Below are positions 1 to 8,773 of a DNA stretch of 64,000 nucleotides, in pieces. The notes under the pieces were generated by a model that was not told the origin of the DNA, made no database searches, and worked only from the letters and a program-made list of their open reading frames with translations. Each line of letters opens with the position of its first letter. Position 1 is the stretch's first letter. The translations under genes were made by a program, and so were the position numbers. Origin of the DNA: Pseudobutyrivibrio sp. (GTDB taxonomy: Bacteria; Bacillota; Clostridia; Lachnospirales; Lachnospiraceae); contig NZ_SVEV01000012.1 in the NCBI RefSeq assembly GCF_015057185.1, positions 1-64,000 on the forward strand, read 5' to 3'.

Positions 1-70
1 TTTTCAAAGTATCTATTTTATCTAAAATATAAAAACTAAGACTTTGAAAAATAGGGCCTTGCCCTAACAA

Positions 71-100
71 TAAAAAAGGGCACCGAAAAATCGGTGCCCT
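71..100 (-). terminator. ftsZ rho-independent terminator
   Basis: A 9-bp perfect stem (gggcaccga / tcggtgccc) with an aaaa loop lies just past the ftsZ stop. On the minus strand it is followed by a T-run, so it fits a terminator for ftsZ. A further inverted repeat (ttttcaaagt / actttgaaaa, bases 1-50) lies beyond it at the window edge and cannot be assigned. Confidence 0.8.
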
Positions 101-113
101 AGTAAATACAAAA

Positions 114-1334
114 TTATTTCTTCATTGAGCTCATGAAATCTGGCATTTTGATATTAAGCTCGCGAACTGTGCTCTCTGTAGGAGCAGAAACTGAATCAGG
201 TCTGTGTACTGGATTTGGAGTAACAGGTCTGTTAACAACAGGTGTTGGATTAGTAACGCCTGCCTGGCTTGCTGGAGCAGATGTGCCACGCATACCTGCA
301 AGTAAGTCAGCACCTGACTGTCTAGGCTGTGAGTTGTATACCATTCCAGTTGTGCTGCGGAATGCGCCTGCTGGTGTAGCAGCTGGCTCCCCAAGACCTG
401 TTGCAATAACTGTAACAGATACTTCGTCGTCCATATTCTCATCAACTGTAATACCAAGAATGATATTAGCATCAGCGCCAGTCATATCCTGAACGTATGA
501 TGTAGCCTCATTAGCATCGTTAAGTCCAACATCACCACAGATGTTAACGATAACATCAGTAGCACCCTGGATGCTTGTCTCAAGAAGTGGAGAAGCAACA
601 GCAGCCTTAACAGCCTCAAGAGCCTTCTCATCACCCTTAGCAGATCCGATACCTACATGAGCTAATCCCTTGTCCTTCATAACAGTAGTAACATCTGCGA
701 AGTCAAGGTTAATAAGTGAATTCTTTGTAATAAGATCAGTGATTCCCTGAACTGCCTGGTGAAGAACACCATCAGCCATACGGAAGCTCTCTCCGATTCC
801 CATAGACTTGTTGCAGATTTCAACAAGCTTTTGATTAGGGATAACAATAAGAGTATCAACGCTCTCCTTGAGACGTTCGATACCACTTAACGCATTGTTC
901 ATACGTGGCTTTCCTTCGAATTGGAAAGGCTTTGTAACAATACCTACAGTAAGAATACCTTGTTCCTTTGCAATACGAGCTACAACTGGAGCAGCACCAG
1001 TACCAGTACCACCACCCATTCCACATGTGATGAATACCATATCTGCGCCCTTAATAGCTGCAGAAATGTCCTCTGCGCTCTCCTCGGCTGATTTCATACC
1101 AACCTCAGGGTTCGCACCTGCGCCCTTTCCACCTGTAGTTTTCTCACCTATAGCTAAAAGAGTAGGCGCCTTGCATAAATCAAGTGCCTGCTTATCAGTG
1201 TTGATTCCAATAAACTCAACTCCCCCAATACCCTCTTCAACCATACGCTTTACTGCATTGTTGCCTGCTCCGCCGACGCCTACAACAATGATTCTGACAG
1301 GAGCCCCTGCCTCCTCAGTCGTAATGTTAATCAA
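114..1334 (-). CDS. ftsZ: Cell division protein FtsZ
   Basis: Tubulin-like GTPase that polymerises at mid-cell into the Z-ring and recruits the divisome. The 406-aa length is normal. The N-terminal nucleotide motif GGAGNNAV is at about residues 21-28, and the tubulin signature [12 protein letters not shown] at 105-116. After a Pro/Ser/Thr-rich variable linker the protein ends in a short conserved tail ([12 protein letters not shown]) of the type that binds FtsA or SepF. It lies last in the division cluster, 158 bp downstream of divIB, and has its own promoter and terminator, so it is probably expressed partly independently. No ftsA is present next to it, which is common in Lachnospiraceae. 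Confidence 0.98.
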   Translation of the reverse strand: MINITTEEAGAPVRIIVVGVGGAGNNAVKRMVEEGIGGVEFIGINTDKQALDLCKAPTLLAIGEKTTGGKGAGANPEVGMKSAEESAEDISAAIKGADMVFITCGMGGGTGTGAAPVVARIAKEQGILTVGIVTKPFQFEGKPRMNNALSGIERLKESVDTLIVIPNQKLVEICNKSMGIGESFRMADGVLHQAVQGITDLITKNSLINLDFADVTTVMKDKGLAHVGIGSAKGDEKALEAVKAAVASPLLETSIQGATDVIVNICGDVGLNDANEATSYVQDMTGADANIILGITVDENMDDEVSVTVIATGLGEPAATPAGAFRSTTGMVYNSQPRQSGADLLAGMRGTSAPASQAGVTNPTPVVNRPVTPNPVHRPDSVSAPTESTVRELNIKMPDFMSSMKK

Positions 1335-1439
1335 AACTATATCCTCCTTTTTATTAAACCTCTAAGGGAGGTCGAAAAATCTCTAATACCAAATGTAATA
1401 TACAAAAACCCAATTCAAGTCTTCATAAATACTACTATA

Positions 1440-1468
1440 ATATTATAGTTTTTCCACCTATTTATCAA
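1440..1468 (-). promoter_or_regulatory. Probable ftsZ promoter with a palindromic -10 region
   Basis: Reading the minus strand, TTGATA (1463-1468) is followed after 17 bp by TAATAT (1440-1445), or after 15 bp by TATAAT (1442-1447). The -10 region sits inside a perfect 16-bp palindrome, actataatattatagt (1434-1449), which could also be a regulator site. The position upstream of ftsZ and the sigma-A-like spacing support a dedicated promoter. Confidence 0.55.
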
Positions 1469-1492
1469 CCGTTTTTTATCAAAAAAAGTATT

Positions 1493-2260
1493 TTATTCTT
1501 CTTGTTCAGCATCTTTCTCAAATACAATATCTGTATTTTGGTTTGAGTAATTTTCAAGATGTAGTGTACCCCACATTCCGTCAATATCGGGAAGTATCAG
1601 TACTATCCTATCTATTTTCTCCTCTAAATATGCTCTATTACCTAGAGATATTTTATAAGTATCGTAAGCAAGTGTAATGTGTCCATTTTCATCATATGAT
1701 ATAACATTTGGCATAAGAGAATTTTTGTTTAATAGCTTGATCAATGATGTAAGATAATTAATTTGGTCGCTGCCAATGGACAACACATCTCCTACTTTAG
1801 GGTCTTCACACGTAACCCCTTCAACCTTCATATAGCCTCTATCAACATATGTTTGACTGATTTCAACTATTTTTCCATCGTAATTAAAATAAATATAGTC
1901 GTCTTCCTCTGCTATGTAACCTAATATTTTCTTTTCTTTACAAACAATATTTACAGAATGCATTCCTGTAATTTGCACTGTAAAATGATCTATAAACTCA
2001 GCATCTCCCTTTGGAAACAGTTTATTTTTGACGAATACATAAATTGTGTTGGTTGAGTATTCATCATCAAGGATATAGTTTTGTATTTCCTCAGATGTGT
2101 ATAAATCTGTACCTTCAACTGTTACAGTTTGCAGTGGACATAAGAAGTAGGCTCCAGCACCTAGAATGAGTACCAAAATGACGATAGCAAGCAAGAGTTC
2201 TATTATAACGAGGACAAAGCCACGTTTTTTTTGACCTTTATTCTTTTTAGACTTCCTCAT
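1493..2260 (-). CDS. divIB: Cell division protein FtsQ/DivIB
   Basis: Bitopic divisome protein that links early and late division proteins outside the membrane. A basic N-terminal tail (KSKKNKGQKKRG) precedes one membrane segment at about residues 18-40, then a POTRA-like region (TVTVEGTDLYTSEEIQNYI). Length (255 aa) fits DivIB. The track starts at a TTG; the ATG two codons later (2260) is preferred. The gene overlaps the 3' end of ftsW by 14 bp, so the two are translationally coupled. Its position between ftsW and ftsZ is the classical one for ftsQ/divIB, and supports the call where sequence identity is always low. Confidence 0.88.
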   Translation of the reverse strand: MRKSKKNKGQKKRGFVLVIIELLLAIVILVLILGAGAYFLCPLQTVTVEGTDLYTSEEIQNYILDDEYSTNTIYVFVKNKLFPKGDAEFIDHFTVQITGMHSVNIVCKEKKILGYIAEEDDYIYFNYDGKIVEISQTYVDRGYMKVEGVTCEDPKVGDVLSIGSDQINYLTSLIKLLNKNSLMPNVISYDENGHITLAYDTYKISLGNRAYLEEKIDRIVLILPDIDGMWGTLHLENYSNQNTDIVFEKDAEQEE

Positions 2261-3404
2261 TATCAAACTCCATATTTTTAGATACGCTCAACGCTAAACC
2301 AAGTTCTGTAAGCAAAATCAATACCGAGGTACCACCATAACTAATAAGTGGAAGTGTAACACCTGTATTAGGAATAGAATTAGTAACAACGGCAATATTG
2401 AGAATTACCTGCAATGCAATGTGGGCCATTATTCCGATGCAAATATATGAACCGAACATATCCTTCGCATGGTTAGCAATGTATAAGAGTCTGTATAGTA
2501 AAAGAATATAAAGCAAAATAATACACACAACTCCAAATACTCCAAGCTCCTCGCAAATGATTGAGAAAATCATATCGTTTTGAGCTTCAGGAACTATGTA
2601 TTTTTGCATACTATCTCCCAAGCCTTTGCCAAATAAGCCACCACTACCTATGGCATATAGCCCCTGCAACACTTGGAAACCATTGCCATCCACATAATCT
2701 TCAGGATGAAGCCATGCATTAATTCTTCCCGCACGGTAGCTAGCAAGTGCAATATAAAGCACTACCAAGCACAAACCAGCCAGCCCCAAGCCAATGAATT
2801 TGGTCCATTGTGGAGAGGCAATAAACAGCATAATAACTGCAATTCCTAAAATAATAATAGCTGTCGATAAGTTACTGATAGCAACTATTGCAAATGCAGG
2901 CAAAACTAAGGCAAGTGTCATACATGTTCCAGAAAAGAAAAATCTCTGTGCCTTTGGCGCCCTATCAATAATACTTGCCAAAAGTAAAATAACTGCAATT
3001 TTAATCAGCTCAGAAGGCTGGAACTGTATTGGTCCTATGGTAAGCCATCTGGTAGACTCATTAATTGTTGTTCCAACGAAAATAACCGCGATACATAATA
3101 TCATAGCTCCTAAATACATTGGAAAAACCATAGCAGACCAACGTCTATAATCAACCTTTGTTGTAAAAGCCATACCAATAAATCCAAGCCCTGCTGCGGT
3201 AGCTTGTTTTTTCAAGTAAAAAGTAGAATTCCCCATTTTAAGTGATGCTGCATAAGCTGATGTACTATACAGCATAACAAGTCCAAAAGCTAAGATGAAT
3301 ACAACTATGAGCAATAAAGTATAATCAAAATTCAAAAGCCTCTTTATTTTTTTTCGCTGTTTGGCCTCTCGCCGTGAAACAGCAAGCTCTTTATCCTTTG
3401 CCAT
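2247..3404 (-). CDS. ftsW: FtsW/SpoVE-type SEDS peptidoglycan polymerase
   Basis: SEDS-family glycosyltransferase that polymerises lipid II into septal glycan, working with the class B PBP encoded three genes upstream. The 385-aa protein has a basic cytoplasmic N-terminus and about ten hydrophobic segments. The family region GNGFQVLQGLYAIGSGGLFGKG and the C-terminal NTGVTLPLISYGGTS are plain. It is separated from mraY by 18 bp. In most Firmicutes murD lies between mraY and ftsW, and murG follows; neither is here. The division, not elongation, role is inferred from the cluster; SpoVE is a close alternative. Confidence 0.93.
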   Translation of the reverse strand: MAKDKELAVSRREAKQRKKIKRLLNFDYTLLLIVVFILAFGLVMLYSTSAYAASLKMGNSTFYLKKQATAAGLGFIGMAFTTKVDYRRWSAMVFPMYLGAMILCIAVIFVGTTINESTRWLTIGPIQFQPSELIKIAVILLLASIIDRAPKAQRFFFSGTCMTLALVLPAFAIVAISNLSTAIIILGIAVIMLFIASPQWTKFIGLGLAGLCLVVLYIALASYRAGRINAWLHPEDYVDGNGFQVLQGLYAIGSGGLFGKGLGDSMQKYIVPEAQNDMIFSIICEELGVFGVVCIILLYILLLYRLLYIANHAKDMFGSYICIGIMAHIALQVILNIAVVTNSIPNTGVTLPLISYGGTSVLILLTELGLALSVSKNMEFDNEEV

Positions 3405-3422
3405 TAACTCATCCCCGCTCTT

Positions 3423-4370
3423 TTAGACTAAATAATACGCAAAAACGCATAAGAAAATAGTAACAGTTGTAAACACAGCAACAACTTTTACCTCTGACCA
3501 TCCACCAAGCTCATAATGATGGTGGATAGGTGCCATTCTAAAAATTCTTTTTCCCCCAGTAAGTTTAAAATATCCAACCTGTAGGATAACTGATAGTACC
3601 TCTACAAGGTAAATTAAAGCAACAATAATAATAAAGATTGGCATCTGAAGCATATATGCTGTACTAACTACAAAAGCACCTAATGCCAAAGAGCCTGTAT
3701 CACCCATAAAAATCTTTGCTGGGTGCACATTAAACATTAAAAATCCAAACAACGCGCCTATCATTCCTGCGATTGCAGGTACAATATCTGAGCCAAGGGC
3801 TATAGCAACTACACCCCAAAATCCTGCGATTGCAAGTGTAACTGATGTAGCAAGTCCATCTAATCCATCAGTAAAATTAGCTCCATTAACTGTTCCAAGA
3901 ACAGCCAAGAATAATACAACTACAGAAAACCAATTCATATCAACAAGAGCTCTTGTGTAAGGAATTCTAAGCTCAAGCGAAACGTCAGAAAAAGTTGTCA
4001 TATAAACAGCAAAGCCAATTGTAAGGGCAATCTGTCCAAGCATTTTCTGCCATGCTTTAAGACCATCTGAACTTTTTTTGATAGCCTTAAGAAAATCATC
4101 AACAAATCCAAGTACACCAAATCCAAGTGTCATGTAAAGGATAGGGTAAATATGTGGACATGAGCGTCCAAAATAAAATCCAACTACAGCAAATGCAATA
4201 AGAATCATAATACCACCCATAGAAGGTGTTCCATTCTTTAATTTATGTTCTTTGATGTATTCTCTTTCTGTATTTCCCATTTTTAATCTTCTAAGAACAG
4301 GAATACAAATTGGTCCCAAAACTAAAACGATAAAAAATGCTACTAGCATTGGAAAAAATACTTCTAACAT
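3423..4370 (-). CDS. mraY: Phospho-N-acetylmuramoyl-pentapeptide transferase
   Basis: Integral membrane enzyme that moves phospho-MurNAc-pentapeptide from UDP to undecaprenyl phosphate, making lipid I. The 315-aa length is typical. Visible family motifs are the Mg-binding DD pair at about residues 91-92, NFTDGLDGL at 165-173, FMGDTGSLALG, and the HHHYE box near residue 285. About ten membrane segments are evident. It sits between the class B PBP gene and ftsW. Confidence 0.97.
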   Translation of the reverse strand: MLEVFFPMLVAFFIVLVLGPICIPVLRRLKMGNTEREYIKEHKLKNGTPSMGGIMILIAFAVVGFYFGRSCPHIYPILYMTLGFGVLGFVDDFLKAIKKSSDGLKAWQKMLGQIALTIGFAVYMTTFSDVSLELRIPYTRALVDMNWFSVVVLFLAVLGTVNGANFTDGLDGLATSVTLAIAGFWGVVAIALGSDIVPAIAGMIGALFGFLMFNVHPAKIFMGDTGSLALGAFVVSTAYMLQMPIFIIIVALIYLVEVLSVILQVGYFKLTGGKRIFRMAPIHHHYELGGWSEVKVVAVFTTVTIFLCVFAYYLV

Positions 4371-4398
4371 ACAAATAACTCCATTCTCAACTAATTCT

Positions 4399-6444
4399 CT
4401 ATTGATTCTCTTCCTCTTCGACCTCTGGTGTCTCAGTAGGATCTGCTGATGACTCCTCTCCTTCTGGAGTATCAGTTGTACCCTCTTCTACATTTGTGCC
4501 CTGTGCCTGTTCTGTTAGCTCAGCGGCAGCCGCAGCTTCTTCTTCCTCAGAAAGTGATGATTCTATTCCTAAATAAGGAAGCGTCTGTGCAAAAATATTA
4601 TGAGCAATTTCCTGAGCGAAGCTACTGTGAGCCTGATTGTTTCCAACAGCACCTACGCCAGGCTCATCAACTACTACGTATACAACGACCTGTGGATCAT
4701 CAACTGGAGCGAAGCCAATAAATGAAACTAAATACTTGTGGTTTCCACGAGGAAGCTTCTCGGCAGTACCTGTTTTACCACCTATCTCATATCCATCCAC
4801 TCCAGCAGTCTTTCCTGTACCATCAGAAACAACATAATGTAAATATTCCTTCATCATATCACTAACTTCTGATGATATTGTAGTTTTTAATAAAGTAGGT
4901 TCAATTTCCTCTACTGTGTTGCCATTGCTATCTGTAATCTTTGTAACCAAATGAGGCTCATATAAATATCCGCCATTCACAATAGAACTAAAACCAGTAC
5001 CTAATTGAATCATAGTTGTATTAAAGTTCTGTCCGAATGAGTTAGTAGCAAGATTGACTGTATGCTCTAAATCTTCTTCTGTGTAAATAAGCGATGCTGT
5101 ACTAGCCTCACCTGTTAAATCTATTCCTGTTTTTTGACCAAAGCCAAATACAGATTGGTAATTTGCAAAGGTCTCTGCCCCGATTACATAGGACATCTGC
5201 ATCAAAGCATCGTTGCATGAATTTGACAACGCTTCAGCGATTGTTTCTTGACCATGACCATTTCTATTAACACAGTGAATAACCTGTGGGTATCCAGGAA
5301 CAAGCTCGCCTCCATCACAGAAATATGTCTCATCTCCTGACAACACACCTGTCTCTAGTCCCATTGCAACAGTAAATGGCTTGAAAGTTGAACCAGGCTC
5401 GTATGTATATGTAATACAAAAATTTTGCCAAATCTGATTTAACTTATCCATTTTTTCTTCGGATGTCATTGCATCTAAATCTTCTTGGGTATAGAAAGCG
5501 GATAAATCTCGTGGATTATTTAGATCAAATCCTGGGTACTGGGCCATTGCAAGAATCTCACCAGTGTTAGGATTCATAACCAATGCTGCTGTATGAAGGG
5601 ACCCAAAGTCCTCTGGCTCATCAGGATGTTCAGCATTCCAGGTTTCCTTTGTTTGATTATTCCAATCAAGTATAGCGTTTTCTACTATGGTTTGAATATT
5701 TACATCCAAAGATAAAACTATGTTATTTCCGTTTGTAGCATCGATAGTAGTCTGCTCCAAGTTGCTATCAGAATTCAAATATCCATAAGTACGGCCATTA
5801 ACGCCATTTAATACGCTGGAGTATTTATTCTCCAAACCAATAACTCCCACGTTACCACTGCTGGCGTAGCCTATTGTTGCTGCTGCCAGGCTTCCATATG
5901 GATACTCTCTAATATATTCCTTTTCAAACCAGATTCCATATATCTTGCCTTTGTTTTCTTCTGATTCTTTTTTTTCAAGGAATGAAGACATTTCCTCATA
6001 GGAAACCTTTTTAGCTAAAATATAGTACTGAGAATTTGGTTTGTCAGAAATCTGAGTACGCATTGTATCTTCATCGATTTCTTCAAAACAGTCAGCCACA
6101 AGATTAACAGTTGATACCACACAGCCTGCTGACTTTTCCTCGTTAGCATTAAGAACCTTGCAATCCAATATTACATTGTAAACATCAACAGATGTAGCAA
6201 GCACTGTGCCTCTGGCATCAATAATATCCCCACGCTGAAAGGGAATGATTGTGCTATCGTAATCCTGCTGTGAAAGGATTATTTTCTCGTATTTGTCTCC
6301 GCTGGTGTACTGAATGTACATCACTCGACCTATTAGAATAACAAAAAGAATACAAACAACTCCAAATACAAACCAGAGCTTTCGTTGCATTCTTTTTAAA
6401 ATTTTATTATTCGGTTTTAACCTACGTCTTTTACTGTCAGCCAT
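4399..6444 (-). CDS. Class B penicillin-binding protein (FtsI/SpoVD type)
   Basis: Transpeptidase that crosslinks septal peptidoglycan. One membrane segment lies at about residues 24-42, followed by the PBP dimerisation domain and then the transpeptidase domain. That domain has the active-site serine in GSTFK (S352, K355), SCN at 409-411 and KTGT at 557-560. There is no PASTA region; the protein ends in a strongly acidic tail of about 50 residues rich in Glu, Ala and Thr. The 681-aa length and the position right after ftsL fit FtsI/PBP2B or SpoVD. These cannot be separated from sequence alone, and sporulation is uncertain in this lineage. Confidence 0.93.
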   Translation of the reverse strand: MADSKRRRLKPNNKILKRMQRKLWFVFGVVCILFVILIGRVMYIQYTSGDKYEKIILSQQDYDSTIIPFQRGDIIDARGTVLATSVDVYNVILDCKVLNANEEKSAGCVVSTVNLVADCFEEIDEDTMRTQISDKPNSQYYILAKKVSYEEMSSFLEKKESEENKGKIYGIWFEKEYIREYPYGSLAAATIGYASSGNVGVIGLENKYSSVLNGVNGRTYGYLNSDSNLEQTTIDATNGNNIVLSLDVNIQTIVENAILDWNNQTKETWNAEHPDEPEDFGSLHTAALVMNPNTGEILAMAQYPGFDLNNPRDLSAFYTQEDLDAMTSEEKMDKLNQIWQNFCITYTYEPGSTFKPFTVAMGLETGVLSGDETYFCDGGELVPGYPQVIHCVNRNGHGQETIAEALSNSCNDALMQMSYVIGAETFANYQSVFGFGQKTGIDLTGEASTASLIYTEEDLEHTVNLATNSFGQNFNTTMIQLGTGFSSIVNGGYLYEPHLVTKITDSNGNTVEEIEPTLLKTTISSEVSDMMKEYLHYVVSDGTGKTAGVDGYEIGGKTGTAEKLPRGNHKYLVSFIGFAPVDDPQVVVYVVVDEPGVGAVGNNQAHSSFAQEIAHNIFAQTLPYLGIESSLSEEEEAAAAAELTEQAQGTNVEEGTTDTPEGEESSADPTETPEVEEEENQ

Positions 6445-6458
6445 TTTATAACTCTATT

Positions 6459-6947
6459 CTATGGAATGTCATGGTACTGTGACATGTAGTCAGAACCATC
6501 TACACTATAATACACTATTTGGTTGCTAGTTGCATACACCATTCCAAGGTCATTTATGGCTTTATCCTTAATTTCTGAAAGATTTGTTGTAGTTGCAATT
6601 CTGCTCTCTGCAGCCTTGTTATCAGCATTGACCTTTGAAAGCTCATTTTCAAGTTCTGCAACATGATTCATTCTAGTAGAAACATTAGTCTGTAATGCAA
6701 CATATCCAACTAGCATTGTACATGTAAGAATAACTGCAACAATCATATATCCTGTTAATAATCTATTTTTTCTAAGAGCAGCCACTCTTCTTCTATCAGT
6801 AATACGCTGCTTTCTGATAGCCTCTTCGCGCTTTTCACGCTCGCGCTGCTGGCGGGTTGGCAGACTTCTTACAGGGTGGGCAGAATACACCTCTGTCTTT
6901 CTAACTGCGTTTCCCTGATTGTAATAATAAGTCTGTAATTCCTGCAT
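6459..6947 (-). CDS. ftsL: FtsL-like septum formation protein
   Basis: Small bitopic divisome protein that partners DivIB and the septal PBP. The 162-aa product has a very basic cytoplasmic stretch (about residues 30-62), one membrane segment at about 65-87, and an extracellular region with heptad-like spacing (ELENELSKVNADNKAAESRI). FtsL is poorly conserved, so the call rests on topology, coiled coil and its place between rsmH and the class B PBP gene. A GGAG site precedes the ATG. The lysine/arginine-rich N-terminus is longer than in Bacillus FtsL. Confidence 0.8.
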   Translation of the reverse strand: MQELQTYYYNQGNAVRKTEVYSAHPVRSLPTRQQREREKREEAIRKQRITDRRRVAALRKNRLLTGYMIVAVILTCTMLVGYVALQTNVSTRMNHVAELENELSKVNADNKAAESRIATTTNLSEIKDKAINDLGMVYATSNQIVYYSVDGSDYMSQYHDIP

Positions 6948-7012
6948 TTGTATAACTCCTTAAATCTCTAATGTATATTAAAACTAGTATTTCTCTAACC
7001 GGTACCCGTCTC

Positions 7013-7948
7013 TCAACTTCGGGCAAATACTCTCAATTTTGCGCTCTTTGAACGCGAATTAACCTCTAGCTCTTCTTCACTAGGTAAGATTGGCTTTCTC
7101 GTAACCACCTTACCCTTTGATTTCTTTCCACATACGCAAACTGGAAAATCCTTTGGGCATGTACAAGGGTCTTCATTTCTTTTGAATGCCACCTTTGTGA
7201 TTCGATCCTCTAAGGAATGGAAGGTAATGATACAAAGTCTTCCCTCTGGATTAAGCAAATCAACCATGTCATCAATGTGGTCTTCTAAGACTGTTAGCTC
7301 CCTATTAAGCTCTATTCTAAGAGCTTGATAGGTTCTCTTTGAAGGGTGGCCCTGTCCAACCTGAGCTTTCTTTGGAATGCTCTCGGCAATGATTTTGTTT
7401 AACTGTCCTGCTGTAAGTATTGGAGCCTTTTCCCTTTCTTTGATAATGTTTCTAACAATCTGCTTAGAGAATTTTTCTTCTCCGTATGCATAAAGGACTC
7501 TGGTCAAATCCTCTGCTGAATAGTTGTTTACAATGTCAGCAGCCGTCATAGGATTATCCTTGTCCATTCTCATGTCTAAAGGTGCATCATCTACTCTGTA
7601 AGTAAATCCTCGCTCGGCCTCGTCAAGCTGGAAACTAGAAACGCCAAGGTCAAGCACAATGCCATCTACCTTTGTAACTGAAAACTCAGCAAGTCGTTCC
7701 TTCATAAATTCATAATTGCTATGAATAAATGTTACTTTGTCGCCAAAGCCTGCCAATCTTTCCCCAGCTGCCTTTAATGCATCTGTATCCTGATCAAAGC
7801 AATAGAGATGACCAGTTGTAAGCTTGCTTGCGATTTCAAAGGAATGACCTCCACCGCCTGTGGTACCGTCAACATAGATACCATCTGGTTTAATATTCAA
7901 ATTATCAATTGTCTCATGTAAGAGAACTGAATAATGATTAAATTCCAT
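7013..7948 (-). CDS. rsmH: 16S rRNA m4C1402 N4-methyltransferase RsmH
   Basis: SAM-dependent methyltransferase (MraW) that modifies C1402 in the 16S rRNA P site. The 311-aa protein has the glycine-rich SAM site VDGTTGGGGHS near residue 27, GIVLDLGVSSFQLD, RMD, and the late motif ITFHSLEDRI. A Cys-rich insertion (CTCPKDFPVCVCGKK) near residue 265 is common in Firmicute homologues. It overlaps mraZ by one base (TAATG), so the two are translationally coupled. Confidence 0.97.
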   Translation of the reverse strand: MEFNHYSVLLHETIDNLNIKPDGIYVDGTTGGGGHSFEIASKLTTGHLYCFDQDTDALKAAGERLAGFGDKVTFIHSNYEFMKERLAEFSVTKVDGIVLDLGVSSFQLDEAERGFTYRVDDAPLDMRMDKDNPMTAADIVNNYSAEDLTRVLYAYGEEKFSKQIVRNIIKEREKAPILTAGQLNKIIAESIPKKAQVGQGHPSKRTYQALRIELNRELTVLEDHIDDMVDLLNPEGRLCIITFHSLEDRITKVAFKRNEDPCTCPKDFPVCVCGKKSKGKVVTRKPILPSEEELEVNSRSKSAKLRVFARS

Positions 7949-8379
7949 TAGATTCCCAATCCTAACTCTGCCATGTGCTCAGCAATTTCATCCATATCGT
8001 CGTAGGTGCCTTCCTCTGCCCAACGTTCCTTAGACCAAATTTCAATTCGATTTAAAACACCAACAGAAACAACCTCTTTATCAATTCCTGCGTACTCCTT
8101 TAGGTTTCCAGGAATAAGTACTCTTCCCTGCTTATCAATATCGCATTCAGCTGCGCCAGCGAAGAAGAATCTGGAGAACTTTCTAGCATCCTTTGTTGTA
8201 AGTGGAATCTCTCTGAACTTTTCTTCGATAGTCTGCCATTCGCTCATTGGATAAACAAAAAGGCAACCATCAAGTCCCTTTGTAGCCACGAAGTGTTCAC
8301 CAAGCTGTTCACGAAACTTTGCAGGCATAATAAGACGGTTCTTTGCGTCTATATTGTGACTGTATTCGCCCATGAACAT
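7948..8379 (-). CDS. mraZ: Transcriptional regulator MraZ
   Basis: AbrB-fold regulator of the division cluster that binds repeated boxes in its own promoter. The track begins at 8400, but that start contains the ribosome binding site itself (AAAGGAGGAAG). The ATG at 8379 gives the family N-terminus [15 protein letters not shown] and is nine bases from GGAGG. Two SpoVT/AbrB-like halves are visible ([14 protein letters not shown] and [14 protein letters not shown]). The 143-aa length matches the family. The boxes upstream suggest autoregulation. Confidence 0.95.
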   Translation of the reverse strand: MFMGEYSHNIDAKNRLIMPAKFREQLGEHFVATKGLDGCLFVYPMSEWQTIEEKFREIPLTTKDARKFSRFFFAGAAECDIDKQGRVLIPGNLKEYAGIDKEVVSVGVLNRIEIWSKERWAEEGTYDDMDEIAEHMAELGLGI

Positions 8380-8424
8380 GAGACACTTCCTCCTTTCCAA
8401 ATAAGTGGAAGTTCTTCATATCCA

Positions 8425-8498
8425 CCACTTTGTGACACAAATCATCCACTTCTCTCCACTTTTAACTATATTTTATACCATAATCCTTGCCATGGCAA
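8425..8498 (-). promoter_or_regulatory. mraZ promoter with MraZ-type box repeats
   Basis: On the minus strand TTGCCA (8493-8498) and TAAAAT (8470-8475) are 17 bp apart, a good sigma-A promoter. Just downstream are three same-direction AAGTGG boxes (complement of 8456-8461, 8446-8451 and 8425-8430). MraZ is known to bind short GTGG/TGGG-type direct repeats in its own leader, including AAAGTG boxes in Mollicutes. The boxes here fit autoregulation of the division operon. Confidence 0.6.
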
Positions 8499-8603
8499 CC
8501 CGAAAACCGTGAAAAATCAATGTTTTTCGCATGTGGTGAATTGTGGAGGGGAAAGCACAAAATATAGTGTTTTGTCCCCCAAAAACTAAAAAATGGCACA
8601 AAA

Positions 8604-8630
8604 AAAGACATTGGAATGTCCAATGTCTTT
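8604..8630 (-). terminator. lgt terminator
   Basis: A perfect 11-bp stem (aaagacattgg / ccaatgtcttt) with a 5-base loop is followed on the minus strand by a seven-base T-run. It lies about 140 bases past the lgt stop, beyond the structured repeat at 8648-8773, and closes the queA-to-lgt transcription unit. Confidence 0.75.
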
Positions 8631-8647
8631 CAAAAAATACAATATGT

Positions 8648-8773
8648 AACTATTCAGAGCCAAGTAAATTTTAATTTAGAAAAAGAATGCTAGCATTCTC
8701 TTTTCTATTAAAATTTATTTGGCGAGAAACATACATGAGCAAAAGCAATTTTGCGAATGTATGCTGAATAGTT
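8648..8773 (-). repeat. Three-way-junction palindromic element in the lgt 3' end
   Basis: Terminal inverted repeats AACTATTCAG / CTGAATAGTT enclose two further hairpins. One is a long arm (gccaagtaaattttaattt... / ...attaaaatttatttggc) capped by gaatgctagcattc. The other is catacat...atgtatg with an inner gcaaaa/ttttgc. The right terminal repeat overlaps the lgt stop codon. The layout looks like a small palindromic (MITE/REP-like) insertion or a structured 3' UTR. No second copy was found in the window. Confidence 0.55.

Noticed and set aside
868-1365. Plus-strand 165-aa ORF
   Set aside because: It is antisense to the start of ftsZ, Pro/Ala-rich, and without a ribosome site.
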